From Adiantum capillus-veneris (lineage: Eukaryota; Streptophyta; Polypodiopsida; Polypodiales; Pteridaceae), in contig CM043959.1 of the NCBI GenBank assembly GCA_014529385.2, positions 86,101,029 through 86,165,028 on the forward strand: a stretch of DNA of 64,000 nucleotides, read 5' to 3'. Made by a program: the position numbers and the translations under genes. The notes beneath the pieces are model-generated. The model was not told the DNA's origin. It saw only the letters and a list, made by a program, of their open reading frames with translations, and did no database searches. Positions 44,141-56,425 of the stretch are shown here, piece by piece. Positions within the stretch are counted from its first letter, which is position 1, and each line of letters begins with the position of its first letter.

Positions 44141-45358
44141 ATGGCACTACATACAATTGCATACAACTATTTGTGAAAGCATTTGAGCCCTCAAACATCA
44201 GTAAACTCTCTTTCTTTTGTTGGAGACTTGCCCTCAACTCAGATAACATGTTCAACTTTTGTGTAGAGTTTGTCGAAACTCAACGAACAATGGCATCTAA
44301 ATCAAAAATGTAATCTGCTGCCATCGTTTCAAACTGCAAAACTTTGTCCTCTTCAATATTACACATATTGCTGGCACCGTGTGTGTAGTGCCTCTTCTTG
44401 TTGGACCCTAATAGCCCACCATGAAATGCTCCATTAGCCCTCTTCCAATTTTCCACCTTCCTCTCCAATCCTCCAGGTTTACTACTACACATGCTCAACA
44501 CACTTTCCCCAAACCTTGTCCATGCAATTTTATGTCTTGCTGGGTCATTTTTAGCAGCATGGCACTTCTCAAAAGCATAGCACCTAGAAAACTTAGCTGT
44601 AATCTCCCCACATGATGGGGGACCCTGGTACATCTTATGAAAAAGAAGCCTGCAATCATCAATGAAAGAAGGATGCAAATGGTGAAGGTAGACCTTTGCA
44701 TTCTTCTGATACCAATGCTGGTAGATCATAGTCAGATAAGTCCTTAGCAACCTTTCCTTCTAGACTCAAACCATATACCTCATGTAATTCTTTTGCAGTA
44801 TAGCAAAATTTGTTGCGTATTGGGTACTCATCCATTCTGTTTTTCCCTAAAATACAGTAAGAGGAAAAGATTAGACATGCCACTATAGTACCAAATGTAT
44901 AAAGTGCTTAACATGAAACCATATTCATGCAACCAACATGGAGATAATGTCTTACAATACCTTATTTAACATGCAACCAAACCAAATGGTACATTTCCAA
45001 CCATGTAAAGTAACAATACTTACCCTTCTTCTTTGTTGTGGATCTGTTCACTTGTGCAATAGAGGATTTTTCCATGCTTTGTATCATCTCTGATTGACCA
45101 ATGTTCTGCCTCTCTTTGGGGGCTGTAGTACCACTGCTGCTGTGATGCTCGTTCTTGGTGATATGAGGCTCATTTGTGGCTGTTATCAGGAGTTTTGAAT
45201 GAACTCCCCTTCATCCTAGAATTCTTCTATTCAGAAGCTTTGGGTGTGGCTCTAGGTGCATATTTGCAGGCTGGTGTCCTCATGTTGGCAGAGGGCAATG
45301 GAGGAAGTAAAGGTCACAAGGGGAGCTATGGAAAAGGTGTTTGTGAACAACCTGCAAA

Positions 45359-45435
45359 GTGCTCTCACACCGCACGGTAGGGAGAGAGAGAGTTCAAAGT
45401 GCTCTCGCACGCGGTAGGGGGAGAGAGAGTTCAAA
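45359..45435. repeat. Tandem 37-bp duplication
   Basis: Two copies of 'gtgctctcacaccg...gagagagagttcaaa'-type sequence, side by side, with small differences. Near the 5' end of the FCP1-like gene; no role inferred. Confidence 0.75.
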
Positions 45436-45439
45436 TCAG

Positions 45440-47270
45440 CCCCAAATGTGTGACCATGATCACATAATATACCTTGCTAAACCATGATTGCACTTGGACT
45501 TATAATCTTTGAATTGTACCTTTTACAATGTAACCTTTAAAAAGTCCAAATGCAAGCTCCCTCCTCCAAGCACCCTACGACTACCAAAGTGGAAAACAAC
45601 CAAATGGGTACAATTTTTGTACCACCAAACCCTGCTTTCAACCCTTCAAGCAGAGCCTCTCAAAGAATAATAGCATGCACCAAGATTCCATTTCATGTAA
45701 GAGCCAAGACTTTAGGGCCGTAGTGTCCAAAATAAGTTTTTAAATTACGTAGTTATAGACCCATTTATAGGGTTTATTTGGCACATGTTGTCACATGGGA
45801 TGCAACATGGTCTAGGAACTCAAGGAGTTTGGTTTAGCCAGTGTGGAGCAAGGCTAAAGAGGGTCCCTCTCACTCCCATCATAGAGTGTTTTCAGTTACC
45901 TCCACACACAAGTACATGGTGTACTTGTAGGATGTTCTTTTTTTAGACATCCTTAGTTGAGACATATTCCACATGTGGCGAATATGAGTCCCTAGGACTG
46001 ACACTGGTGCCCACTATTTAAAATATGTGTCACGACAAAGTCCCTAGGTGCTGGTCACATCTGTTTTGGTGGCCAAAAATTGTCGGATACTTAGAATAAC
46101 TTGTTCAGGTACAAGTACTACTAAACAACATTACAGATGGTTGTTTATACATATAGCAAGGCTTTGAGTTGTTAATAAAAAAGTTTCATAATTTGTCCCT
46201 AGAAGTGATTAACGTTTCATCTTCTATTATGATTCAAACATTTCAGCAAGGCTTGAAAATGATTGACACTAAAAGTATTTAGTCTCTTTTTGGAACTATT
46301 TACATTCCTCTTTACTATGTGCTACGCACATCACATTCTCCATAGGTATTGGAAAGGATGATTGTGGATATACAGGTTCGGACCTGTTTTTTGCTAAATG
46401 CATGCACACTAGGTGTTATGGTCCCTGGTGTTTAGCAAAGGTTGATTTGGAGCGGCATGCATATTCATAACATTAGTTGCTTATGAAGCATTTTGCACTC
46501 CATGTGCAGTATCTCACTGAGTTTACTTTTCAATCTACCAATCACCAATAGAGGTCATGGCTCGGTTTGGGTGCGTGTGGATTTTTCAAGTTAACCTAGA
46601 TGGTTATTCAAGACATTGTTGTTTCCTCAACAATATTGTATGATCTTGTGATTCCCGTTTACAAGTCATCTGGGAAGATTGCCTGTAAACCGTGGGAGAA
46701 ACACACCTCAATACTGTTAATATCCAAGGGGATAGGAAAATTACAAAGTTTAATCTTGTGCTAAAGGATATGCAAAGTGCGTACATTAGCACCAAGCAAT
46801 CCAATTAATAAGCATTTATTGCTCTACTTGGAGTTTGCTTACCATCAGATAAAGCATGTTTGCGACAAGGTTTCGTCTCTTCATGTATTAGTCAAGTTAT
46901 CATCCTTGAACACTAGTTATGGTGGGTTATTTACTGATGAAATTTGAGAACAAGTCAAGGACTTACACTTGGCTCATGAGTTATGTCGCAAGTTGCTTTC
47001 AAGGAAAGTGCAAAAAGGTACTCTTTGATTACATCTTAGTTGTGATAACTCATTTAGCTACTCAAGTGAGTTCTACATGGACTTTACATGCTATATTATC
47101 TATGTAACGGTTACAACAAGATGGTTGCAATAGGACAACAATATGGAAAATCAAGTTGTTACTCTTGGTTTCATTGAACCTCCTATTGAACCGTGTTTTG
47201 GTCAAGCAAACATCTACATCCCTGTGGAAAGCATTAGTCCATCATCACTCTTATTTTAGAGGACAAAAAT
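45440..47270. other. Unrecognised, probably the decayed 3' part of an LTR element
   Basis: No domain is readable. Near 46880-47270 a plus-strand frame (TDEI.EQVKDLHLAHELCRKLL, then VTLGFIEPPIEPCFGQANIYIP) leads to a polypurine tract at 47274-47287, so this may be the worn 3' coding end of an element. Confidence 0.4.
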
Positions 47271-47273
47271 GAT

Positions 47274-47505
47274 TCTCCAAGGGGGGGAATAATGTCATGC
47301 CAAGGGCAAAGCCCGGTGGTCAAGGACCAGGCCCAAGGGGCCGGCTGCAAGTGTGGATAGGGAATGAGGCCCAAGGGGCTATTTAATGGGAGGTTGGATG
47401 GTTCATTCTCAGGCAGTCCCACATGGGTCTTTAACCTATAGAACTTTTATTAATATAAAGTGAATTGTGTAGATCAAAATCCAGTGAGCCAACACTCCCA
47501 CACAT
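47274..47505 (+). repeat. Polypurine tract and 3' LTR remnant
   Basis: A tract CCAAGGGGGGG is followed at 47293 by TGTCATGCCAAGGGC, a plausible LTR start. The block holds duplicated 'aggcccaaggggc' words (47328 and 47369) and an AT-rich stretch near 47445. It seems to end near ...CTCCCACACA at about 47502. No partner LTR is in the window. Confidence 0.45.
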
Positions 47506-47509
47506 AGCT

Positions 47510-48400
47510 TTTATCCGCCAATTGCTCCTTCCTTGTCACATATAGCAATAAAGACCGTCTCCACGAATTCTTGGAGCCTCCCTTTTTTTAGTATGGCCCC
47601 TCTTTTTCCTTCTTCGAGATACTCTCGAGAGCAACCAAGATGAAACTTCTCATATAATCCCAAAAGTACCCACAAATGTTTGTCGATGTCATCTTTTCCA
47701 TGCATGTCCTGTTGATACTCATATTATGGCCACGGATACCCAAGATCAACCTACTAAGCTAGAAATCCACAATTGTGATGTGTCCCATTTATTTACATGA
47801 TCGGAACACTAAAAGCATCATCCAAAATGAATCAAAACCCAAAATCAAGTCGCATCCTTGACCATAACTCCACAACAACGTATTTACATGTCAACAACTT
47901 TGGAAAACATAGAAGACTATGTACACTAAGCGGGAATTCTCGCACATGGAATATCACTCCAATGATGTTATAACCATATTTTTACATAGTGTATGTGCCA
48001 CAACACGACAACATATGCGTACGTGCATGGTGCAATGTGCATGCAAGAAGGAGAGAGTACACAATGTGTGGTGGAGCAAGACTCAAGTAATGAGCTACCC
48101 CTTATTGTTTGTATACGTACACAAGAATAAGGTGTCAACAGTGAGTGGGCGCCCATAACTTGGGTGGCTGGGCAAGGCACATATGTCTGTACCCCAACAA
48201 TCTTCCACTTAAAGGTGAATGTGCTGATAAGTGGGTCCTACTAGCTAAACAACTAGTCTGTACAAGAAAACAAGTGAGAGACTCTCTCAACCTACACCCA
48301 CTAGCTCGCTCAGTTGATCTACATGCAGTTGTATCAACTCTTATGGTAGGTGAGCATCCGTATCCACACTAGAGCTTGCATATAAATCTTGCAAACTACT
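47510..48400. other. No supported gene
   Basis: Mixed sequence; short open frames only. It probably contains the 3' end of the minus-strand copia relic to its right. Confidence 0.4.
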
Positions 48401-48409
48401 ATGTATGGT

Positions 48410-49560
48410 CTATAGAACTCCACTATGCATCATGCTAGTGTCATCCATTGCACAATTGACAATCCCTGCTGCAAATGCTCCCATTGTAGCTGCTAGGTCG
48501 GGCCCCACACTAACAAGTTGTATATGAGATGCCCAAACACTGACGAAATCTATGAAAACTTGGGTACTATGTGCATACTCTACATGATTAGCACTAGCTA
48601 TCACAAATGGACGTGTCAACTCTGACTCCTGGAGGACCACCTCCCCCTCATCCATAGGGACTCGATGTGTGTGTCATGATATCGCCTCATCAGCCTCTAG
48701 CATGAGCATATAAAAAAAATACATATCTGTCATCTCTATCTGTGTCTCTAGGGAGCAAACCTGCTCTACCTCTACCTGTACAAACTCTAACAACACCTGC
48801 TATGTCTCAACCGCTCTATCTCTATCTCTACAAAGTCTACCAGCACATCTTATACAGCTAAATGCTCTGTCTTGTGATCATGGTGGAGCTCACCCGCAAA
48901 GGAGACATGTCTCGTCTCTCGCTCAAAGCATGTTAGCAGAAAAATAAAGACTATGTCGTCTCAAACCGCAGACACATGCATAGGATATACCAAGCCACTA
49001 TGGGCTCCTCTGGCAATCACTAGTAACGACAATGCATCTAGAAAGACTACACTCTAAGTAGTATCTAACAACCAAAGTCTTCTAACTGTTTCACTAAGAT
49101 CAAGCTCTGTCTCAGTTGATGAACGTAGTGCACATGTCGTAGCGTGTATGATGCACCATTGGGCAATAACAAACAAACGTCGCTTGCACCCTCTATGTCA
49201 AACACTGAACCCTTGGCCAAGTGCACACAACCAAGAATCCCACTAGAAAAGGTGTTAAACCACTCACGACATGGTGTGACGTGGAAAGAAACATCGCTAT
49301 CTAATAACCACTGTAAACAAAGTGTGCTCTCCATAGACATATCTTCAAAAGGTACACATCAGGTAAGCGTGACATACCCGTCACTGCCATTGTAACTGCC
49401 TCTCTAACATGTGTCAAAGCCATATCTACATCACGCATACATCTCCTGCTACTGTCTCATACGTACGTCTAAAACAACGGCACCTAATGTGCCCTGTGTG
49501 ACCACAATGCCAACAACGCAAGTATCGGAAAGAACAATACCGGTGTCTCTCATTGTCACA
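48410..49560 (-). pseudogene. Ty1/copia gag-protease relic
   Basis: On the minus strand a zinc knuckle CWHCGHTGHIRCRC (49470-49520) is followed by the copia protease: WLLDSDVSFHVTPCREWFNTFSSG (49340 downward), VHLAKGSVFDIEGASDV, LRHVHYVHQLRQSLILVKQL. The catalytic D-S-G is D-S-D here, so protease is inactive. A 48410-48655 frame further on is not recognisable. Integrase and RT are absent. Confidence 0.8.
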
Positions 49561-49619
49561 CATGTCTGCTACCATAAGCCTAATGCCAAGATGGGGATAC
49601 AATGGGTGATCACTTGACC

Positions 49620-50560
49620 ACTACACGATCATGAAAACATGAACAATCGTATAAAAAATGCATATGCACAAAATCAGCTCCACAAGTTTCTATCTGCAAT
49701 CATAAACTGGGACAAACAACTCAACCGAGTGTAAAGTGCATAACCGTTTATACAAGTAGACAGCAAACTAGCGCAAAACGCATCCCACAAGAAAAACTAC
49801 CTCCAAAAATATGTAAAAACCTGTGAAATGTGTGACTGTCTATCTATAGCCACACAAGCATACGCTAATCCTCACTCCTGGGAGAGTGGATACAAGAACA
49901 CCAAACTGTGTCCAAGCTGACAAAACCTGTCAAAGTGAGAGCAAACACTCGATCACTGTCAAAGTGGGAGTCAAAACTTGACCACTAAACCATTAGAGAG
50001 TAGACCTCAAATATATGCAAAACATGGCAAGAATCTGGGGACAGACGGATAGAGTTTCCCTTGTATTTTGAGCAAAATCTTAAAAAATCTCACCAAAAAC
50101 TGCACCAAAACATTCAATGTCTTAGTAAACAGATCCACAAATGGTATACATGCACTGCCGAAACCGTGGCAAACTGGCTCACTCCTAAACGAGTGGCTCT
50201 ATGGACGTGTACTTGTCCAAAAAAGCTATTAACCTGTGAACCTGCTACAGTGCAAACTATAGCTAGCTTAACGTGTATTCACATAATGCATAGATGGCAT
50301 GAAATTGCACAAACCATGCAAGAAAATGCTCTTTGGATTGTTCCACATAGTTATACAATGCGTATAAAACCGTATCTAGATGTGTAATGATCTGAAAGTC
50401 ACATACTAAAGCAGCACTTGCATAAAAAAATGCAAGTTAAATCAACACCCAATGAACTCCACAATGTGACGCTCATATTCCCAGACGCAATCTACACAAT
50501 GCTTTGCAGTATACAAGTCCTCAACTGTCAAATCTTCTGTGTAATAGAACAACACAGGTT
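49620..50560. other. No supported gene
   Basis: Probably the leader and LTR of the copia relic, read on the minus strand; boundaries are not visible. Open frames are short and featureless. Confidence 0.35.
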
Positions 50561-50905
50561 GCTGCAAAAAAGTTAAAATTTCAAAATTTTGATAACATTG
50601 GTGCATCTAGAACGTCAACAAACCCTAGGATAGACCCCTAAATCATATAGATCTGAGTCTGAGTGTGCAAGACATGCCAAAAAGTTTGTTTTCGGCCCAA
50701 AAATGCAGCATGAACTTGTTGATGTTACACCTATTATAATTTTGATCAAAATTTCAAAAAATAAGCATCACCATCGTGTTCAAAATGTGCCAAAATCCAA
50801 CCTAGACTCTTGAATCATATCTATTCAACTCCGTGTGACGAAATATGCAAAAAACATTGTTTCGAGAGCCAAAAAAAGCAAAAATGAGTTGCAACACTTT
50901 TTGTT
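50560..50905. repeat. Diverged duplication, about 165 bp unit
   Basis: Two neighbouring blocks share the order 'caaaattt...', 'cctag...(c)taaatcatat(a/c)', 'gatctgagt / caactccgtgtg', 'atgcaaaa', 'tgtttt/tttcg', 'gcc(c)aaaaa'. They are worn tandem copies. Confidence 0.55.
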
Positions 50906-51119
50906 CCTATTGTTTCTCTGCAAAATTCAGCATTGCATTGCTACACAAGCCCTGTACAAGCTGAATATACATGCCTAACCTCAGATCCGACATCATCGAG
51001 ACAAATCCAGTCCGTGCTAGGAAGTGTGCAATGAGTGCGGAGTATGCTAAGAGGTGCATGGCAAAGTTCTGAGGTAGTTGTGAAGGCCCTGGGCAAGACA
51101 TTGTTAGCTGAATTATATG

Positions 51120-52330
51120 CTTAAAGCGGTTTTTTAGGCCAAGAAGGCCTCCATAGTGGGTTGATTGGGATGGTGGTCAAAGTGCCCGAGATGCTGAGTT
51201 GGTGCTTTGGAATGTGGTCTCCAAGATTCTCTAGGAGTCCGTCTAGACGGCTCGTCAAACGGAGCCCCGGTGTGAAAGATATTAACGTTATAATTTAAAA
51301 TCCTTGCAGATCCCCGACAGACATGGCAAATGGGGACAGATGGCATGAGCTGGGATGCACAAGCAGCTGTGTAAAGTTCAAGTTGTAGAGCATGCCAATC
51401 TTCTTTGATCGTCAATCGGAGCTCCGAGGGGAAAGTTATGGCCATTCAAAAATTTTTCAAGGACCAAATGGCTGGTCATACAGTGGAGCGTGCCATCTGA
51501 GGTTTTTGGAGCCTCGCCAAGTTTTGTATATGCACATGTGCTTGTACCCCAACATTGCACAACCCACATGAGGAGAAGCGACAGGTAGCAAATACCAAGT
51601 TATGTGTATATACTAGTGGTTTTGTGATGTACAGTGTGTCTGTTAGGAGGTGCAATTTTTTAGTTCAATAAGCATGTGTGTGATTGAACATAAAATTTCA
51701 ACTAGGGGGCGGGCAATGATGGTGCAACCAAAGCTAGTATGTGCAGGGAAGTGCTCTATGCCAAGCTGTGGGTTCTAGGAGATGCAGGAGAAAGGACTAT
51801 GGAAAGTGTGGAAGACCTAGGCAGGCAAGTGCTAACGGAAATGTATGTCTAATATGGATTTTTGATAAAAAAAGGCTCCAAAATGGTCCAATTGGGGTGA
51901 TAGGTAAAGGTTCCTGAAGTACTGAGTTGGTGTTTCAGAATGTGGAGCTCGAGGCGTTGTGCAAGTCGGTCAAGACGGCTCATCAAACGGAGCCCTAGTG
52001 TGAAAGTTATTCTAGCTCAAAATTTGATTGGTTTGCACATCCCCAACAGACAGGGAAGTTGGGGATAGACAGCCCAAGTAGATATAAGTGGATAGGATTG
52101 AAGTGCTTGAGTTTCTGGAGCATGTTGGTCTTCTTGGTTCACAAATTGAAGCTCTAGAGGGAAAGTTATGGTCAGTTGAAAGTTTGTCGGTGGGGGCCGG
52201 GTTTGTGCCAGCATGGGAAGGCATGCTACCGGAATTTTTTGGGCCTCGACTAGGTTTGAGAAGATAGTATGCATCATGAGGAGCTGGTAGGAAGTGACGG
52301 CTCTCCATTCCGAGTCTCAAGCACCAAGTT
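51120..52330. repeat. Diverged tandem duplication, about 725 bp
   Basis: The block from 51130 (aggc..ccaagaaggcctccatagtgggttgattgggatggtggt) recurs from 51855 (aggctccaaaatggtccaattggggtgatagg). Shared parts include 'tgagttggtg', 'aagacggctcatcaaacggagcc', 'gtgtgaaag', 'tccccaacagacagggaa' and 'accaagttatg'. Composition and order suggest LTR or leader sequence of the element whose LTR ends at 53641. Confidence 0.7.
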
Positions 52331-53376
52331 ATGGGCAGTTGGAGTTGGGTGCAGTTGATCGGTTAGAGGTGCCATATAGTTTTCTCTTGTTTGTAGTGCG
52401 CCAGTTGGAGCCCACGGCAAGGCCCAAATTCCAAGGAGGCCAGGGGGTTCATAGCAAGCAAGGATACCTTCCCAATAAGCTTTACAGGTTGCTCATTGGA
52501 CTCATGAGTAGTGGATAGTTGAGAGCTAAAGTCGGCTCTTAAGGTTTTTTTTTTCCAATGCTTTTTGGAGGTTTTCAAGGGAGCTTGAGGGGTGAGGGCT
52601 CCTATGGATGCCACATGGTGGGCAGTCAATCCTCATACGGGCACATAAAGGAGAAAGCAAGAATATATTACCCACGGTGTGAGCCTATCCAAGCACACAA
52701 GGAGAGAGAGGGATTTGGAGCTCCCCTCTTTCTTAGTAATGGCTGCTTGGTACTAGCGCTGCGTGCGCGCGCGCTTGTGGGCGGTGATGGGTCTTGATGT
52801 TGGCTTTTGGGGAGTGAACGGTGGCCAATGGGTGGCGAGGCGGTGGATTCGGTCAGTGAGAGGTGTCGGTGGCACGCACAACATGATGAGATACAGGCCA
52901 ATGGCCATTCCCACGCCCTCAAAGGGGGAAAACTTTTGAAGTAGGAAGGGCAAGGCCGCACTAGCGACATCGCTAGTAAGGGTATGAGGTCATATAAGAG
53001 AGGAGGTGGAGTTGGGGTACAGGATGAGAGAGAAAAGAGATAGGAGGGCGTATTCCAGGAGGAGAATCAAAGGGTGATTACAAGACCCATCAAAGGTCGA
53101 TTCAAAGGGCACTTCCAAGTGATCAAAGGAACCATCCTAAAGAGAAAATCCAAGGCAGTCAAAGGCCAAATGAGGTGGTAAAAGGGTAATGAAAAAGAAA
53201 TAAAAAATTCAAAATTCAAAAAATGCCAAAGGGCACTAGTGACATTGCTAGTGCACCCCTCTCAAGTCCAAAAGGAGAGAGTATATGAAAGAAAGGATCC
53301 GCCCTTCCAAGTTACTAAACTGGAGTGCAAGGTGGACCAATCAGAGGCCAGATGCCCAAATTGAATGAGGACCCCC
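52330..53376. other. No supported gene; probable U3 of element E6
   Basis: No coding frame with a domain. GCGCGCGC run at 52765-52775 and a duplicated 'cactagtgacattgctagt / cactagcgacatcgctagt' word at 52960 and 53233. Lies just upstream of the TATA box at 53377. Confidence 0.45.
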
Positions 53377-53660
53377 TATATAAGCCATTTTTGTACTATT
53401 TTTAAGGCTTTTTTGCTAGTGTAATTTTTTCCTAGAGGCTTTTTGGCTGATGTGCCTCCAAAGACCCAAGAGAGTGAGTGTGTGAGTTCTTGGGCAGGAT
53501 TTTTGTGCAGAGGTGTGTGTTGTTAGGTTTCAAGCCACGTGGCTGGGTTGTGGCCGGGTGCTACCTATTGTGTGCTCATCTCCTTTCGGCTTCTCTCCTT
53601 CCCTCGGTTGTACTCACTGTACGGGATCCCCGATCCCCACAACTGGGATCAGAGCATGGG
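53377..53660 (+). repeat. End of a 5' LTR (E6) with TATA box and PBS
   Basis: TATATAAG at 53377-53384 is followed by a leader, an LTR end ...CCCCACA at 53641 and, two bases later, TGGGATCAGAGC (53644-53655), one base different from the initiator-Met site TGGTATCAGAGC. A gag-like basic frame (53710-53950) follows with a stop. The element is cut short at about 54.0 kb by the Penelope-like element. Confidence 0.6.
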
Positions 53661-54004
53661 GCACTCAATCCCAAGCCTTGGAAACAACCACGTGTGCAGC
53701 GAGACTAACAAGGAAGGAATGTAGAGAATAAAGGAGCCTCTTCCAAGAATCGGTTTGCAAGGAGAAGTCAGGTAACTCAAGCACAACAAAATTGGGATCT
53801 ACAAATCGAGCGTACTAGCAAGCTTGGTCATCAAAGGCTTTGGAAGGCATCTGCAACCAGTCGTGAGCAATCAAGCAGCATCTTTTTGGGGGAGCCAAAG
53901 GCACAGAGCAAGCATTGGCTTGGCAAAATTGGCACCGAGCGAAGGAGCAAAGCTTAGAAAGCTCCAAATCAAAGCCATCAAATTAATATGCAGCAAAGTG
54001 AGGA

Positions 54005-54310
54005 TCATCCGGCAATGAGAGAGGGGTTTGTTCATAAGTGGGTACAAAAATTGGTTTTGTTCGTAAGTGGGGTCCACCAAGAGGGGTTTTATTTATACGT
54101 GGGGTAAAAAATTGGTTTTGTTCGTAAGTGGGGTTTACAGGTTATTTAGCTCATAAGTGTGATTCGAATGGAATTGTTCAACTCATAAGTGGGGTACAAA
54201 AGATGGTTTTGTTCATAAGTTTTGGTACAAAAACTTTTTGTTATGCTTTCAAGATGGGTACAAAAAACCTTTGGATCATAGGTTGGGTACAAAAAGTGGG
54301 ATATATAGTG
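54005..54310. repeat. Degenerate tandem repeats at the 3' end of the Penelope-like element
   Basis: About eight units of roughly 35-45 bp built on 'ggttttgttc(a/g)taagtggggtacaaaa'. They lie just beyond the RT stop (54440) on its 3' side. Penelope-like elements often carry short tandem repeats there; this fits but is not specific. Confidence 0.75.
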
Positions 54311-54439
54311 ACAAAGTATGGGTATATTTAGATATGGGGCAAGTGGTGATAAACATGCGTCGAAGTAGTATGATCCATCAACCTGCACAAAGAGTAAGGT
54401 AAATACAAGTGAGGGTAAGTTTGGGTGGGTAAAATGTCT

Positions 54440-56425
54440 TTATGGTGCATAAGGTTTGCTTTTGAGGAGTGTATGTAAATTGGGTCCTGTGGTCCAGCAT
54501 GTGATGGGTTTATCTAAGTGGGAGAGGTTTGGAGAATTTAGGCAAGCTTGATGGATAGGTTTACCAATTTCTAAGGAGGGTTTAAGTTTTCTAGTTTCAG
54601 GGGTAAAAGGTATTTTAAAGATGGTTGGGGAGTGGTGGTTTTTTGTAGAGGAAGGTTTAATCAAGAGGTTATCCCTTTCTAAATAAGAGATTGAGCTGAA
54701 TAATTTGAGAAGCACTTGCCTAGGATAGCCTCTTTTCTTGAGTCTGATAAAAAAGAGATTCCTTGTGCTAAGGTAGTGTTCGAAGGAGCTTTCTCTCATA
54801 ATGTACCTCCTGAGTTCTGACTTGATGAAGGCTATTTTGTGGTGGGTAGGGTGCCAATAGATCCATGGTATATAGTGGAAAGAGTTTAGAGGTTTTTGAA
54901 AGCAATTAGAGTCTAGGAGCCCGTGGGTTAAAAATTTGGGTCCCTTGAAGAAGTGGATGTCTAGGATTGTGGCTTGATTGGTAGAAATGGAGGGGGTGAT
55001 TTTAATGTGTTCCAGCAAAGTTCCCACATAGGTGTTGAGGGGGTGATTTTAATGTGTTCCAGCAAAGTTCCCACATAGGTGTTGAGGGTGATTGTTAAAG
55101 ATTCAATGGGGCCAGTCCATATTCCAAAGGCATCATCAATGAATCTTTTGAAGTATGCCAAGTTTGGGTCATTAAGGAGTGGGGATTGGGATTCTAGGTG
55201 GCAAAGGAAAAGACAAGCATAGACCACGGCAAAATTGGATCCCATCACTGTGCCTTTGATTTGCTTGAAAGTTTTATTATTGAAACTGATGTAGTGATGT
55301 GTAAGGATGAGGGTAGAAAGAGAGATTATGAAGTTGGTTTTTGGAGGATCGAAGTGTTTACAAATGGTTGCTTTAAGAGCAAGGAGTCCTTGGTCTATTG
55401 GGATGCTAGTATAGAGGGAGTTTATATCAAAGGTAAAAAGGAGAGAATTTGGTGGAAAATGGGTATGGTGTAGATCTTTGATTAGGGACAGGGAATCTTT
55501 TAGATGTTGTTTGTAACGCAAAAGGATAGGGTATAGCTCTATGTGTAACCATTTTGATGCATTTTCCAAAAAATAGCCATTGTAAGCACAAATCGGTCTA
55601 GCAACAAGGGATGGTTTATGTAATTTGGGGAGGAAGTAGATTCGGTAGGGTATGAAAGGTTTAGAGAGGGGTGCAAGGATGAATGTACGTTGTTCCATGG
55701 GGAGGAGGGTGTATCTATGGATGATGGTAGAGAGGAGAGAGGCTAGGTAGTTGTGAGGAGGTGGGGTGGTTGGTTGGTAGGTGATGGGGTCATTGAGTTG
55801 TCTAAGTGCCTCATTCTCATACCATTCCTTTGAGAGGATAGTAAGACCAAGGTTTTTGTCGGTGGGTTTAATAACAATGGACTTATCGTGTGAGAGATTT
55901 GAGGGCTAGATGTACAAACTTTGGAGGTTTAGAGAAGGAAGTATTGTAGCTATCCAATTTGTGTTTAAGATGCAGTTTGTTACGTTCTGTGATAATTTCT
56001 AGAGAGGGATTCTCTTTGGGTGGTTTCCAATGGGGGTTGGGTAATTTAAAAGGAGAAAAGGAGGGGGCTTCTATGGTTTTGAAAAAATCTTTAAGTTGTA
56101 AGCTTCTTCCTAAGGTTTCATGTGCTTCTAGGAGGTGTCTGGGTGTGGGATTCGGAGGAGGTGGGATGTACTTGAGTCCCAAGTTCAAGCATTTATTTTC
56201 ATTAAAAGTGAGGGGACGTGTGGTAAGGTTATGTACAAAGTTTATAGAGACGGCGTTATCAAAAGAGTAGGCCGGTTGCTTACCAAAAATTTTGAGTTTG
56301 TAATCGTGTGGGTTGGTAAGAGGGAGCCAAAATATATTCCTTTTCCTTGAGATTTTGCATGTCGTGGTCGTGTCGCCTTGGAGGTTCATCGAGTTAGGCA
56401 AAGTCGTGGCATTAGAAAATTTCGG
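54440..56425 (-). pseudogene. Penelope-like reverse transcriptase, apparently without endonuclease
   Basis: N-terminal domain: VSINFVHNLTTRPLTFNENK, GLKYIPPPP. Then IVIKPTDKNLGLTI and the RT core: YFLPKLHKPSLVARPICAYN, FTFDINSLYTSIPIDQGLLAL, GTVMGSNFAVVYA and the active site YFKRFIDDAFGIW near 55130. The thumb follows (HIKITPS, LDIHFFKGP, YWHPTHHK, KSELRRY, RGYPRQVL). This order is diagnostic of Penelope-like elements. It ends TGPNLHTLLKSKPYAP with no GIY-YIG domain after it. A one-base frameshift near 55885 and a 47-bp tandem duplication at 54993-55086 break the frame, so this copy is dead. Confidence 0.88.
54993..55086. repeat. 47-bp tandem duplication in the RT frame
   Basis: Two exact 47-bp copies (54993-55039, 55040-55086). 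Length is not a multiple of three, so it shifts the RT frame in the thumb region. Confidence 0.9.

Larger units (their letters stand above)
41280..45190 (-). pseudogene. Spliced gene ending in an FCP1-like (NLI-interacting factor) phosphatase domain, decayed
   Basis: Minus-strand exons in order: ~45190-45020 (HITKNEHHSSSGTTAPKE, donor GGTAAG), 44870-44280 (IRNKFCYTAKELHEVYGLSL; DCRLLFHKMYQGPPSCGEIT; HKIAWTRFGESVL), 43500-43090 (RRLRSSAFVRMM-like region and cysteine motif CATCGECLGFAHVVGFFMLAC), 42850-42320 (acidic DKD-rich stretch with two stops, then RGRVPKTRACKM), and 42234-41280 (FCP1 domain). FCP1-type enzymes remove phosphate from RNA polymerase II tails or related proteins. Frame changes near 44700 and stops near 42715 and 42465 mark it as a pseudogene, or at least a heavily spliced gene. 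It converges on the transposase-like gene. Confidence 0.65.

Noticed and set aside
54005-54310. Telomere-like repeats expected next to an endonuclease-less Penelope-like element
   Set aside because: No TTTAGGG or CCCTAAA array is present; the repeats are of a different kind.
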